A stretch of 15,273 nucleotides of DNA from JAKLFA01 sp038222225 (GCA_038222225.1 JBBRHV010000054.1:1-15273); one strand, 5' to 3'. Positions 1 through 7,843 are shown, counted from the stretch's first letter. Program-made: numbers and translations. The notes: generated by a model from the sequence alone, not told the origin.

Positions 1-1
1 T

Positions 2-70
2 ATCCCTGAACTCAAGGACATCTCGACCATCCAGGGCCGCTGGGCCAAAATCCTCTCCATGGCCGCTTAA
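2..70 (+). CDS. 3' end of an unidentified protein-coding gene
   Basis: A plus-strand reading frame is open from the window edge and stops with TAA at 68-70. It gives the C-terminal 22 residues, ending in GRWAKILSMAA. The next 170 bases contain no gene and the following gene is convergent, so this is most simply the tail of a gene lying mostly outside the window. The fragment is too short to assign a family, and a chance open frame cannot be excluded. Confidence 0.45.
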   Translation: MPELKDISTIQGRWAKILSMAA

Positions 71-239
71 TCAACTCCCTGTCAAAGAACAAACAACGCA
101 AACCGTATAATTGATTCAACAACGCGCGTTTATCGCTCTCCCGTGAGCCTCGCTTATGCCCAAATTCTTCATACCGGCTATCTCTCTTTAAGCTCCTTCT
201 TCATAAAACTTTTTCCAGAATCCCTTTATTCTCATCATT

Positions 240-794
240 CTATTCGAGAATATTTATCTCATTAATAAGATAATACGTTCCCATCCCGCTCATGCTGAAA
301 TTCATCTCGCCGTATTTATGCTCAACGATCTTAAGTTCTACCCCGCTGATCTCAATAGCCGGCCAGGCACTCCCGTTCGCCAATTGGACGGTCTTTAAAA
401 TGATCTCTTTAACCTCCGCGTTTTCAGCGAAAAAGGTAATCGGCCTGCTGAGCCGCTGAGCTTCGGCGGCACCCCTCGTCTTGCAACGGGATATATCTCC
501 GTATTTGCTGATCAATCTCTGCGCCTGATCATTAGGGATCGCTAAAAAATTCGCCGTAAAAAAGGCCATTGTTTCTGAATCAGGGGTAAACCCTCCCATG
601 ATCAAAAATGTCTCGGTCAAATAACCGGTTTCCTCAGCCACTAAAGAGTGTCTGCCCACATTGATCGTCACAAGATTCTCGTCCGTGGCTATATGGGCGG
701 CTGGCTTGGCGCAGCCCGTCAACACAACGCCGGTCAGAATGAACAGGAAAAAATAATACGGATAACTTTTCATCGCCTGAGCTTTGCGCATCAT
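240..794 (-). CDS. putative lipoprotein of unknown function
   Basis: The 184-aa product begins with a short polar stretch, then a hydrophobic segment (YYFFLFILTGVVLTGC) ending in a clear lipobox, LTG|C. This predicts export, lipid attachment to the cysteine and anchoring in the outer or inner membrane. The mature part is about 155 residues of mixed alpha/beta character with no motif I recognise. A start at 773 (MKSYPYYFF) would give a more typical 20-residue lipoprotein signal; the start at 794 is preceded by a purine-rich GAAAGAAAC. Both are plausible. It lies 90 bp downstream of the HD-GYP-like gene on the same strand, so it is probably the last gene of that operon. Function unknown. Confidence 0.8.
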   Translation of the reverse strand: MMRKAQAMKSYPYYFFLFILTGVVLTGCAKPAAHIATDENLVTINVGRHSLVAEETGYLTETFLIMGGFTPDSETMAFFTANFLAIPNDQAQRLISKYGDISRCKTRGAAEAQRLSRPITFFAENAEVKEIILKTVQLANGSAWPAIEISGVELKIVEHKYGEMNFSMSGMGTYYLINEINILE

Positions 795-884
795 TGTTTC
801 TTTCTTTCGCCGAATGGACCGTCCTGTTTTCCTCTCATCCAGCCGACCTGTCCCCGTTGTCTGCTCTCCGCTCTACGCGTTCAA

Positions 885-1934
885 TCAGATCCCCATAATC
901 TTACAGAACCGTTCGATCAGTTTGGGAGCAACTCCTGCCGCCCTGTCCTTGGCCAGGAGCTGCCGGATCCTTTCCGGAGTTTGTTCCCTGCCCCCGGGCT
1001 GGGTCATAATATTTTCATAGCCTTCACAGACCAGAATGATTGCCGAAACAGTATGCATCCCGGTCGCCTCCCTTTGGCTGCGCTCAAAGGCAACGACCAC
1101 CGGCAATGCCCCGAAATGTTCCTTATGCCGTAAAAGCATTTTAGCGCTGCGCAAAAAATTCTGCCTTGAAGGAACCCCTGCGCCGTTTGAACCTTGTCCG
1201 GCATGATAAAGCAAGGACGCCACCCCGGAGGCCATCACCTCCTCGGAACTGAATCCGATCTTAGAAACCACCGTGACCGAAAGGATACCGATATTCAGCG
1301 CCCGGACCACGTCAGGGGAATATTCTTTAGAAAGCTGCTGGGACAAAAAGTCAGCATACTTCCCCGCCAGCTTATCCCGGACAGTCAAAACAATGAGTTT
1401 CAGATCCTGGTGGATCCCCGCGATATCAGGATTCTGCGCGCCGAGTTTCTCATAAAACTCCAGCAGATCCTGCAGGGCGTTTTCATAAGGCGATAACCCC
1501 TCCACTCTTTTCTTTTTTTGCCCGCCATCGGGAGTCGTTAGCCGGCTCACCTTAATATGCTCAACGCCCGCCAACTGCAGCTGTTCGTCCACATCCCCCG
1601 ATATCTCTTCGGGAGACAGCAAAAATGAAATGAGATGAACGAAGTCCTCCTTGCGAACATCCGAATAAAAATAAAATTTCTCAATGGCCTTTTTCCTCGC
1701 GTGCGTAATCAGAAGCTCCATGATCTTACTGATCTTGAACAACACCTGATTTTCGCAAACGATCTCATCTTCCACCAGGCCGATGATGAGCTCCCCTTTT
1801 TCATCAAGAATATAACGCAGATGGGAATAAGCGACATCACTCACCTTGGAGAACTGCGGATGCGTGACAGGATACATCTTCGCCGCCGCGATGCACGCGG
1901 AAAACCCTCTTAAGAAATCCTCAATTCTTTCCAT
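885..1934 (-). CDS. degenerate HD-GYP-like protein
   Basis: This 349-aa protein has two parts. Residues ~5-110 form an N-terminal domain (MYPVTHPQF...) of the kind found ahead of HD-GYP domains, and it is also present in the upstream neighbour. Residues ~150-349 follow the HD-GYP fold: RALNIGILSVTVVSKIGFSS resembles the 'H..N...LS...A..LGLS' helix, and LLYHAGQ (241-247) sits where active enzymes have LLHDIGK. The metal-binding His is replaced by Arg211, HD by Tyr243-His244, and no GYP motif is visible after RHKEHFG. Cyclic-di-GMP phosphodiesterase activity is therefore unlikely; a binding, scaffold or sensor role is more probable. GGAG lies about 10 nt before the ATG, and the start overlaps the upstream gene by 14 bp, implying translational coupling. 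The family call is by pattern, with moderate certainty. Confidence 0.75.
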   Translation of the reverse strand: MERIEDFLRGFSACIAAAKMYPVTHPQFSKVSDVAYSHLRYILDEKGELIIGLVEDEIVCENQVLFKISKIMELLITHARKKAIEKFYFYSDVRKEDFVHLISFLLSPEEISGDVDEQLQLAGVEHIKVSRLTTPDGGQKKKRVEGLSPYENALQDLLEFYEKLGAQNPDIAGIHQDLKLIVLTVRDKLAGKYADFLSQQLSKEYSPDVVRALNIGILSVTVVSKIGFSSEEVMASGVASLLYHAGQGSNGAGVPSRQNFLRSAKMLLRHKEHFGALPVVVAFERSQREATGMHTVSAIILVCEGYENIMTQPGGREQTPERIRQLLAKDRAAGVAPKLIERFCKIMGI

Positions 1935-3870
1935 AATTCCATTTCTCCAAAACCCGTAACGCTTCTGTGCTGACCTTGCTGTTCCACCACAAAAAACCCT
2001 CCTTCTTCAGGCCGGCCAAAAAAGGGACCGCCTCTTTCAAGCCGACCCGGCCAACCATCCGGATATTTTCGGTCAAAAGATCTTTGTTCTTGCCGAAAGG
2101 ACCGGCCTGCGACAGGAGCACCTCCGCCGCCGCTGTCTTCGCCAGTGGATCCTTCATCAGGACCGCCAAAGCCTGTTCCCGGATCGCGCTCCCGCTGCCC
2201 TTATCTCCGAGCACCGACATCAAAAAATCCTGATCATAGACCTTCAGTTTCTCCATCCGTTTGAACACTTCGGTTTTGATATAGGGATTCGGGCAGGAAA
2301 AAAGATTTTTCAGGACCCCGAGCACCGAAGACTCCGGGCTGTCTTTTAAGTTCTCGATCAACCGCAAAAGGAACGGAGTGTCGGACAATTTGTCGTTCAG
2401 CCGCTCATAAAAAAAAGCGGAATCGCTAGAATAAAAAGTAAAAAAGAAATTCAAGATACTCGGCCGAAGATCTTCTTCCTGAAATATTTTGCTGAGATAA
2501 GCATCCGCCAGCATGGTCCCCTCACTGAACAACTTCAGGAACTCCTCCAATTCCACGTTCTCCTGGCCTGCCAACATGCGCCCTTCGATATAATGAATAA
2601 CGAACTTGTCCAGCTTCTGCAGGGCCGGCTCCAGGGGAGAGCCTCCCTTTTTCTTGAACGAACGTATCTCAAAAAGCTTCTGATAGAAATTCTTTTTTTC
2701 TTCTTCGGGGACCGCCTCCCATTCCAACAGAATATGATCAATGATCAGGTCAAACCATTCCGCTTCGTCCTCCTGGGCAAGCAGGCCGATCAGGGCCGCC
2801 CTGTAGTGCGAAAGGATCTTGTCTTGATCAAAACGAAAGCAGTCCTCTTCGGCAAAAATTTTCCTGTATCGCAGGATCACCGGCGCGTAATACGTCAGGA
2901 TGACCTTTTCCGGGGATTGCTCCAACAAACCGCTGATCTTCTCCAGCCAGGCAAGATTGATCTGCGGCAAAACCCTTGCCTCGATCTTTTTCCCCAGGAA
3001 CAGGGCGATCGCCTCATGATGCTCCGGCGTCAATAACTGCTCGTATAATTTAAAAACCGTGATCTGCGCCGTATCCGCAGCCAGCAATTGTTTTAATAAA
3101 ACACCGGCGAAGTCCTCGGCGTTTAAAGACCGGAGAAACCCTGCGAGCCGTTCAGGCAAAACCATGTCCCCGGCCGTCTCCAGATATCTGGCCAGGGCCT
3201 CACAGAGCGCCCGGGTGCATTCAATGAACGCCGCTTCATTCGTTTGCTGCAGCTTGTCCAGTAAATCCTCGACCGCTTGTTGAAACTCCCCGGCCTCGAA
3301 TAAATTTTTTGTGTCCACACTGCGCAGCATATGCTCAAAATTATTCGCGATCGCTTCCATTTCCTCCTGGCTGCCGGCGTCCACCGCCTTACGCAAGAGA
3401 TAGGCCCACACATCTTTATCTTCTTTTGTGCTCTTCAAAATGTCCGAATAATCCAGCATGCCCGCTGAGATATGAACGATATGTTTATCCTGCAGCAGAT
3501 GCGCCATGCCTCCTTCTTCCAGAATATTCCTGGACCGCAACGACATCTTGGAGAGAAAATATTTCAGCTCTTCCATCTCCACCCCGCGTTCAAATTTAAT
3601 GCTCTTGATGCTGCGGATATGAAGAAAGTGCGCTAACTGCTCGTAGGAACTGTCGTTCTCAAATTTCATGTCATCGATGACCAAATAATGCGGGGCGACC
3701 ATGATCTCGACCGACCGGAAAGCAACCAGAATGGTATCCAATCTCTTTTTACACTCTTCAAGAGACCTTAAAAAAATAGAATGTTCCAGGGAATAGGTGG
3801 CGCCGTTCTCCAGGGCTATCCGAAGCCCAACAAGAAGCTCTTTGAATCCTAATTCAGCAGTATGATCCAT
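1921..3870 (-). CDS. large HEAT-like helical protein, partner of the HD-GYP-like protein
   Basis: The 649-aa product is almost entirely charged amphipathic helix with no signal peptide or membrane segment, so it is probably cytoplasmic. Residues ~8-110 (YSLEHSIFLRSLEECKKRL ... VAPHYLVIDDMKF ... ELKYFLSKMS) parallel the N-terminal domain of the downstream 349-aa protein in order and spacing, including the 'Y-x(3)-H' start and the closing 'F.....LS' helix. The C-terminal ~140 residues look like HEAT/armadillo-type repeats (IREQALAVLMKD..., NIRMVGRVGLKEAVPFLAGL). Such proteins usually serve as protein-interaction scaffolds. It is the first gene of a three-gene operon. No strong Shine-Dalgarno sequence precedes its ATG, but a -10 box lies about 50 bp upstream. 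No enzymatic motif is visible and the exact role is unknown. Confidence 0.8.
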   Translation of the reverse strand: MDHTAELGFKELLVGLRIALENGATYSLEHSIFLRSLEECKKRLDTILVAFRSVEIMVAPHYLVIDDMKFENDSSYEQLAHFLHIRSIKSIKFERGVEMEELKYFLSKMSLRSRNILEEGGMAHLLQDKHIVHISAGMLDYSDILKSTKEDKDVWAYLLRKAVDAGSQEEMEAIANNFEHMLRSVDTKNLFEAGEFQQAVEDLLDKLQQTNEAAFIECTRALCEALARYLETAGDMVLPERLAGFLRSLNAEDFAGVLLKQLLAADTAQITVFKLYEQLLTPEHHEAIALFLGKKIEARVLPQINLAWLEKISGLLEQSPEKVILTYYAPVILRYRKIFAEEDCFRFDQDKILSHYRAALIGLLAQEDEAEWFDLIIDHILLEWEAVPEEEKKNFYQKLFEIRSFKKKGGSPLEPALQKLDKFVIHYIEGRMLAGQENVELEEFLKLFSEGTMLADAYLSKIFQEEDLRPSILNFFFTFYSSDSAFFYERLNDKLSDTPFLLRLIENLKDSPESSVLGVLKNLFSCPNPYIKTEVFKRMEKLKVYDQDFLMSVLGDKGSGSAIREQALAVLMKDPLAKTAAAEVLLSQAGPFGKNKDLLTENIRMVGRVGLKEAVPFLAGLKKEGFLWWNSKVSTEALRVLEKWNYGKN

Positions 3871-3919
3871 CGTGAGAATCGCCGGTGTTGTTTCGCCTAG
3901 GGAAAAATCTTACGTGGGC

Positions 3920-3925
3920 ATTATA
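3920..3925 (-). promoter_or_regulatory. -10 box upstream of the HEAT/HD-GYP-like operon
   Basis: On the minus strand a perfect TATAAT lies about 50 bp before the ATG at 3870. A weak -35 (TTTTAG) is found 17 bp upstream. It is placed to drive the 649-aa protein, the HD-GYP-like protein and the lipoprotein. Only the -10 is convincing. Confidence 0.45.
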
Positions 3926-4112
3926 ACATATAGACCCCGGGCCTAAAATGTGAAAACACGAAAAGAATAAAGGCAGCGCTGGCCTCTGCAAATTCTTCCT
4001 TCCCCCCGGGCTTATTGTCCAGCTCCCAAAAAAACCTGCAAGGATGCACTTACAAAGAGACACGCCCCCCGATTATTTTAACTTTTGATCCTGCCGGTCA
4101 TCTTATTAAAAC

Positions 4113-4144
4113 GCCCTGAACCGTTCTGGTCAGGGCATTTTTCA
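4113..4144 (-). terminator. bidirectional intrinsic terminator
   Basis: A GC-rich hairpin pairs GCCCTGAACC (4113-4122) with GGTCAGGGC (4128-4136), with one bulged A and a five-base loop. T-runs occur on both sides: TTTTT after it on the plus strand, TTTT after it on the minus strand. It stands about 40 bp beyond the stop of the response regulator gene, which it would terminate, and it insulates the downstream three-gene operon. Confidence 0.75.
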
Positions 4145-4179
4145 TTGCTTCTCTCTTTTTAAAAACCGGAAATCCTTAC

Positions 4180-4737
4180 TTAATCATAAACAATCCTTAT
4201 AAGAAACTCCGAGCAGCCGCATCTATGGCAATGTTCAACTTCCGCGATTCGCTCTTTTCCGCATTTCTTGCACGTGTTCACTTTTCTACCCTGCGGTTCA
4301 GTTCTTTGCCCGGAAGAATCAGAGCTTTCCTGAACCTTCTTTCTGGCCGCTTCCAAATAATCCAAAAAGCCCTGTTTCTTAAAAATAGCTGCTATTCTCT
4401 CAAGCAGCGCATCCATGTCAAAGGGCTTCGCGAAAAAACCCGCGATGGCCTCCTCATCAAAACAGTCTTTCATCAAAGCGCGCTTGGAAATCACAATCAC
4501 AGGAACCGTTTCTCCCCCATGGAGCCCTCTCAACCTTTTCAGAAATTCAATGCCGTTCATTTTCGGCATTAAGACATCCGTCAAAATAAGATCCGGCTGA
4601 TGCTCAAGGACTTGCCAAAGCCCCTTTTCTCCGTCCTCTGCCTGAACAATATCATAACCTTCTGCTTCAAGCCGCGTTTTCAATAAGAGCTGCACGCCCG
4701 GCTGATCATCAACGACTAATATTTTTTTCTTATCCAT
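4180..4737 (-). CDS. response regulator receiver protein with C-terminal zinc ribbon
   Basis: Residues 1-122 form a complete CheY-like receiver domain. Asp10-Asp11 and Asp54 (LTDVLMPKMNG) are the acidic pocket and phosphorylation site, Ser84 is in the Thr/Ser switch position, and Lys104 (FFAKPF) is the conserved lysine. A hydrophilic linker (~125-153) follows. The C-terminus has a CxxC...CxxC zinc ribbon (Cys156, Cys159, Cys170, Cys173, with an extra Cys175) instead of a DNA-binding or enzymatic output domain. No histidine kinase is nearby, so the partner is encoded elsewhere. GGGGAGAGGG just before the ATG is a strong ribosome binding site. The receiver assignment is certain; the role of the zinc ribbon (protein or nucleic-acid contact) is inferred. 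Confidence 0.93.
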   Translation of the reverse strand: MDKKKILVVDDQPGVQLLLKTRLEAEGYDIVQAEDGEKGLWQVLEHQPDLILTDVLMPKMNGIEFLKRLRGLHGGETVPVIVISKRALMKDCFDEEAIAGFFAKPFDMDALLERIAAIFKKQGFLDYLEAARKKVQESSDSSGQRTEPQGRKVNTCKKCGKERIAEVEHCHRCGCSEFLIRIVYD

Positions 4738-4769
4738 ATCCCTCTCCCCTTAAATTTAAACGCAGCTGT

Positions 4770-4798
4770 ATTCTATCCGCTGAACCTCTTTTAAACAA
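4770..4798 (-). promoter_or_regulatory. promoter of the response regulator gene
   Basis: Minus strand: TTGTTT (4798-4793) and TAGAAT (4775-4770) are separated by exactly 17 bp, about 30 bp before the ATG at 4737. It forms a divergent pair with the acetyltransferase promoter 80 bp away. Confidence 0.5.
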
Positions 4799-4880
4799 CA
4801 GGAAACACTGCTCCCCTCGTTTTTTTCCTGCCGGATCCTGCCCCTTCTGCTGCAGGTCGTTTCGCTCCGCTGACTCCTTT

Positions 4881-4908
4881 TTGACAAACGCCCATCAAAG
4901 ACTATAAT
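4881..4908 (+). promoter_or_regulatory. consensus sigma-70 promoter of the acetyltransferase gene
   Basis: A perfect -35 TTGACA (4881-4886) and a perfect -10 TATAAT (4903-4908) are spaced by 16 bp. The -10 ends only 7 nt before the ATG at 4916, so the transcript would start at or next to the start codon. No Shine-Dalgarno sequence can fit, and a leaderless mRNA is predicted. Confidence 0.75.
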
Positions 4909-4915
4909 ACTGTCC

Positions 4916-5449
4916 ATGCCCATCACGGTCCGAACAGCAAAAGAACACGACATTGAAGCGCTCTCCCAGCTGGCGACAGAGTCCTTTGTTCATGCCTACC
5001 GATCAACCCTCTCCGTTGAAGAGTTACTTCAATATTGCGAGACGGCTTTCTCGCCGGACACCCTGAAAAAAACCATCAAACAAAAGCAGGTGATCTACTT
5101 GATCGCAGAAGATGAAAACGGCATTGCCGGATACACGCACCTTGAACCCCTGCCGGCTCCGCCCGCGCTTCCCCCCTGCACAGCTGCGGTTGAACTGGTT
5201 CGCTTATACACCAGAGTCGGCTATGAAGGCCGCGGGATCGGATCGTGCCTGTTTAAAAAAGCGATCGCCTTATGCCGGGAGATCGGCCTGGATTACATCT
5301 GGCTTCAGGTTTGGGAAGGAAATAAACGAGCGCAGCATTTTTATAAATCGTTCGGGTTTGAATCCCTAGGAACACAGCCCTACGTGGCCAAATGCCTTGA
5401 GAGAACAGTGGTGCTGATGGGGCAACGCATACAGAAAGAAGAAGGATGA
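4916..5449 (+). CDS. GNAT-family N-acetyltransferase
   Basis: The 177-aa protein has the GNAT layout. The N-terminal strand and helices (ITVRTAKEHDIEALSQLATESF) are followed by the central strand VELVRLYTRVGYEGRGIGSCLF (~92-113), whose R-G-x-G-I/G loop is the acetyl-CoA pyrophosphate-binding motif A. Next comes motif B (LDYIWLQVWEGNKRAQHFYKSFGFESLG), with the usual 'N..A..FY...GF' signature. Overall it resembles PaiA/spermidine-type or ribosomal-protein-type acetyltransferases, but the substrate cannot be read from sequence. There is no other Met near the N-terminus. The ATG follows a consensus -10 by 7 nt, so translation is probably leaderless. It is transcribed divergently from the response regulator. 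Confidence 0.93.
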   Translation: MPITVRTAKEHDIEALSQLATESFVHAYRSTLSVEELLQYCETAFSPDTLKKTIKQKQVIYLIAEDENGIAGYTHLEPLPAPPALPPCTAAVELVRLYTRVGYEGRGIGSCLFKKAIALCREIGLDYIWLQVWEGNKRAQHFYKSFGFESLGTQPYVAKCLERTVVLMGQRIQKEEG

Positions 5450-5782
5450 AGGAGGAAAAAATAAACAAAGAACAAATCGTAAAGTGAAACATATAGAAAC
5501 AAATAGAAAGACATTAAAGTTGAAATACGTGGAAACAGATAGAAATAAACAGACTCCAAACAATACACAAAGAACAGATCGCAAAGTGAAACATATAAAA
5601 ACAATTAAAAATGCGTTGAAATACATTGAAAAGGAAAAACATAAAAACAGAAAGGCCACTATGAAATTTTGTTCTATCTCCCCGTCATATCTTTTTTGAG
5701 ATTTCTATTTCTATGTATTTCAATTTCGTCAATACCCAATACTCAATCCGTTTTTTCGGTCCCGCGTTGCTATCTGTCCGAT
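5450..5782. repeat. AT-rich repeat tract with one inverted copy of element F
   Basis: This gene-free stretch has two parts. First, 5467-5502 and 5569-5604 are near-identical 36-bp direct repeats (AAAGAACARATCGYAAAGTG...) 102 bp apart, embedded in degenerate GAAAYA/TTGAAAT units. Second, 5606-5728 is a copy of dispersed element F in inverted orientation, recognised by AAAAAAGATATGACGGGGAG read on the minus strand. It is followed by a roughly 30-bp stretch at 5728-5757 (CAATACCCAATACTCAATCC...) that recurs inverted at 7858-7888. No credible coding sequence is seen. Confidence 0.7.
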
Positions 5783-6274
5783 TTACATTGAACCGCTTAA
5801 TCTGACGCGCCTGATAATTTCTCCTGAATCAATAAAAAGCCCGTTCTCGCATCCCGTGACATTGCAAAAAGTGACTGCGTTGTTAAAATCCAATTTCGGC
5901 GTTAAGCCGATAACAACCATATCCCCGTCCGGCTTACAGCTGCAATTAACGAGTGTTTCAAACATCGTGCCGCAATGAGGGCAAAAAAGCTCATCTTTAA
6001 CGCCTTGCTTCAGCTCCCCCGATAAGATTTTTTTTGTAAAATCCCCCTCGATTGCAGAGATCACAAACTCACCCTCATGTCCCGGTCTTTTAAATTTGAT
6101 CCGCAGCCCCGGAGATCCGTTGATTTCATATTCCCCGTCAACGATGTTGCAGCCGTTCGGACAATAAGCCTCTTTTATAACATATCTGACTTTATCTTCT
6201 TCATATTTTGATTTCTTATCTTCTCTTTTGCTCAATGGTATAATCCATCGGCCGTCTTTACTAAATCGCTCCAT
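5783..6274 (-). CDS. cysteine-rich zinc-ribbon protein of unknown function
   Basis: The 163-aa product has eight spaced cysteines: Cys38/Cys42 (CPNGC), Cys98/Cys101 (CPHCG), Cys111/Cys113 (CSC) and Cys137/Cys142. This suggests one or two structural zinc sites. There is no signal peptide or membrane span, so it is probably cytoplasmic. Residues 1-30 are charged and probably flexible; the rest is beta-rich. A strong ribosome binding site (AGGAGGGAG) precedes the ATG at 6274, which fixes the start. It is flanked on the downstream side by repeat tract and on the upstream side by a degenerate MITE remnant, and it is divergent from the MFS gene. I do not recognise the family. Confidence 0.8.
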   Translation of the reverse strand: MERFSKDGRWIIPLSKREDKKSKYEEDKVRYVIKEAYCPNGCNIVDGEYEINGSPGLRIKFKRPGHEGEFVISAIEGDFTKKILSGELKQGVKDELFCPHCGTMFETLVNCSCKPDGDMVVIGLTPKLDFNNAVTFCNVTGCENGLFIDSGEIIRRVRLSGSM

Positions 6275-6312
6275 GTGCTCCCTCCTCTTTAGAATCTATG
6301 GCCTTAACTTCC

Positions 6313-6328
6313 GTAATAATTATATTAC
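6313..6328 (-). promoter_or_regulatory. -10 box inside a palindrome, zinc-ribbon gene
   Basis: GTAATAATTATATTAC is a 6-bp-arm palindrome that contains a minus-strand TATAAT (6324-6319), about 45 bp before the ATG at 6274. This fits a -10 element overlapped by a possible operator. No clear -35 is seen. Confidence 0.35.
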
Positions 6329-6389
6329 AAAACATAAAAAATGAACGATTCTTTCATATATTTGTCCGGCAAAAACAACTGGGCTTTTA

Positions 6390-6470
6390 ACCGTGGATGT
6401 CCTCCTGAGGCGGATCAGCGCCTCTGGCTGAAAATGGGGACCACGGGTTCTGCCCGTGGGGCTCCATCAA
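6390..6470. repeat. degenerate hairpin-rich remnant of the MITE family
   Basis: Two neat hairpins lie here: GAGGCG-gatcag-CGCCTC (6407-6424) and CCACGGG-ttctg-CCCGTGG (6441-6459). The flanks CTTTTAACCGTGGATGTCC and TGCCCGTGGGGCTCCAT are the reverse complements, slightly altered, of sequence inside the longer MITE at 14604-14910. It is therefore a third, decayed and inverted relative without its terminal repeats. The rest of the 264-bp gap holds only promoters. Confidence 0.55.
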
Positions 6471-6489
6471 CCCTGATATAATTTGCTTG

Positions 6490-6519
6490 TTGTTTAGAAG
6501 CCGGATTCAGTGCTACAAT
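6490..6519 (+). promoter_or_regulatory. probable promoter of the MFS transporter gene
   Basis: TTGTTT (6490-6495) and TACAAT (6514-6519) with an 18-bp spacer lie about 37 bp before the preferred ATG at 6557. Confidence 0.4.
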
Positions 6520-6556
6520 AACCCTTCCTATCCACCACTTGAACAGGGTTAAACCT

Positions 6557-7843
6557 ATGCATAACATCACGATCGTTTTCCGCGCCTTGCGCAATAAAAA
6601 TTACCGCCTTTTTTTCCTGGGGCAGAGCGTTTCGCTGGTCGGCACCTGGATGCAAAGCATCGCGGTCAGCTGGCTTGCTTACCGGATGACCAATTCCATT
6701 TTTGTTTTAGGCTTCGTCGGATTCTCGCTGCAGATCCCGGCCTTTGTTCTTTCGCCGCTGGCCGGCATAGCGGCTGACCGGCACGACCGCCGCCGTCTTT
6801 TGATCATGACTCAGTCTTTCTCCATGCTGCAAGCCCTGATCCTGGCCGCTCTGGTCCTCACTCACACAATAGCCATCTGGCAGATCATTGTACTCAGCCT
6901 GTTTCTGGGAATGATCAACGCCTTCGACATCCCGATCCGCCAGTCTTTCCTGATCGAGATGATCGACAATAAAGAAGACCTGGGAAACGCGATCGCGTTA
7001 AATTCGTCTCTGGTCAACATGGCCCGGCTGATCGGGCCTTCCATCGCAGGATTTTTGATCGCCGTAGTCGGAGAAGGAATCTGTTTTTTGCTGAACGGGC
7101 TCAGTTACCTGGCGGTCTTAGCCTCGCTGTGCGCCATGCGCGTCCAGCCGCGTGAAAAAAAGATCAACCCCGCCAATATCCTCTCCCGGATCAAAGAAGG
7201 GTTTTCTTACGCGTTCAACTTTGTGCCAATCCGGATCCTGCTGATAACGCTGGGGCTGGTCAGCCTTACGGGCGGCGGCCTGCAGACATTGATGCCAGTC
7301 TTTGCCAGAGACATCTTTCACGGCGGGCCGCAAACCCTCGGCCTGCTGATGGCCGCGACCGGGCTCGGCGCTTTAACCGGAGCGATTTTTCTGGCCAGCC
7401 GCGACACTGTTCTGGGACTCGGACGGCTGATCGGCCGGGTCACCGTGCTGTTCAGTCTATGCCTCATCGCATTCTCCTTATCCAATATCTTTGCCCTGTC
7501 CCTGGGACTGCTTTTCGTTTCCGGATTCAGCATCATGGTGCACATGGCCTCCAGTAATACCCTTATTCAGATGATCGTCGAGGAAGACAAGCGCGGGCGC
7601 GTCATGAGTTTTTATACCATGGCGTTCATGGGCATGGCGCCGATCGGCAGCATCGCGGTCGGAAGTCTGGCTGCCAGATGGAACGTGCACATTGTTTTGT
7701 TCATCAGCGGAATCCTCTGTTTGATCGGATCAGCCGTTTTCAGAAGCAAGCTGCCGCTTTTAAGAAAAATGATCCGTCCGATCTACGCCGAAAAAGGCAT
7801 CATCCCTCAAGTCGCCAAAGGCCTGGGCCAGGCAACGACGTAA
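6557..7843 (+). CDS. MFS transporter, EntS/MFS_3-like exporter
   Basis: The 428-aa integral membrane protein has about 12 hydrophobic segments in two halves. The opening (FRALRNKNYRLFFLGQSVSLVGTWMQSIAVSWLAYRMT) and the loop-2/3 motif GIAADRHDRRRLLIMTQ are hallmarks of the MFS_3 group (EntS-like exporters), proton-driven efflux proteins of the inner membrane. FDIPIRQSFLIEMI followed by the N-rich NAIALNSSLVNMARLIGPSIAG is also typical. Substrates in this group range from siderophores to drugs; nothing here tells which. The frame opens at a TTG at 6539, but the ATG at 6557 has AGGG about 9 nt upstream and fits the family N-terminus, so it is preferred. No partner gene lies beside it. Confidence 0.93.
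   Translation: MHNITIVFRALRNKNYRLFFLGQSVSLVGTWMQSIAVSWLAYRMTNSIFVLGFVGFSLQIPAFVLSPLAGIAADRHDRRRLLIMTQSFSMLQALILAALVLTHTIAIWQIIVLSLFLGMINAFDIPIRQSFLIEMIDNKEDLGNAIALNSSLVNMARLIGPSIAGFLIAVVGEGICFLLNGLSYLAVLASLCAMRVQPREKKINPANILSRIKEGFSYAFNFVPIRILLITLGLVSLTGGGLQTLMPVFARDIFHGGPQTLGLLMAATGLGALTGAIFLASRDTVLGLGRLIGRVTVLFSLCLIAFSLSNIFALSLGLLFVSGFSIMVHMASSNTLIQMIVEEDKRGRVMSFYTMAFMGMAPIGSIAVGSLAARWNVHIVLFISGILCLIGSAVFRSKLPLLRKMIRPIYAEKGIIPQVAKGLGQATT

Noticed and set aside
648..1133. Long plus-strand open frames opposite the lipoprotein and HD-GYP-like genes
   Set aside because: They have no ribosome binding site, cross two real genes in antisense, and read like shadow frames with odd composition.
2593..3036. 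147-aa plus-strand frame inside the HEAT-like gene
   Set aside because: It is entirely antisense to a well-supported coding frame and carries no start signal or motif.
3854..4063. 69-aa minus-strand frame upstream of the HEAT-like gene
   Set aside because: It overlaps the promoter and the start of the real gene and has no start signal or protein-like composition.
5461..5640. Regularly spaced short repeats resembling a CRISPR array
   Set aside because: The repeat units are degenerate 10-12-mers with only two 36-bp near-copies; there are no constant-length spacers and no cas genes.
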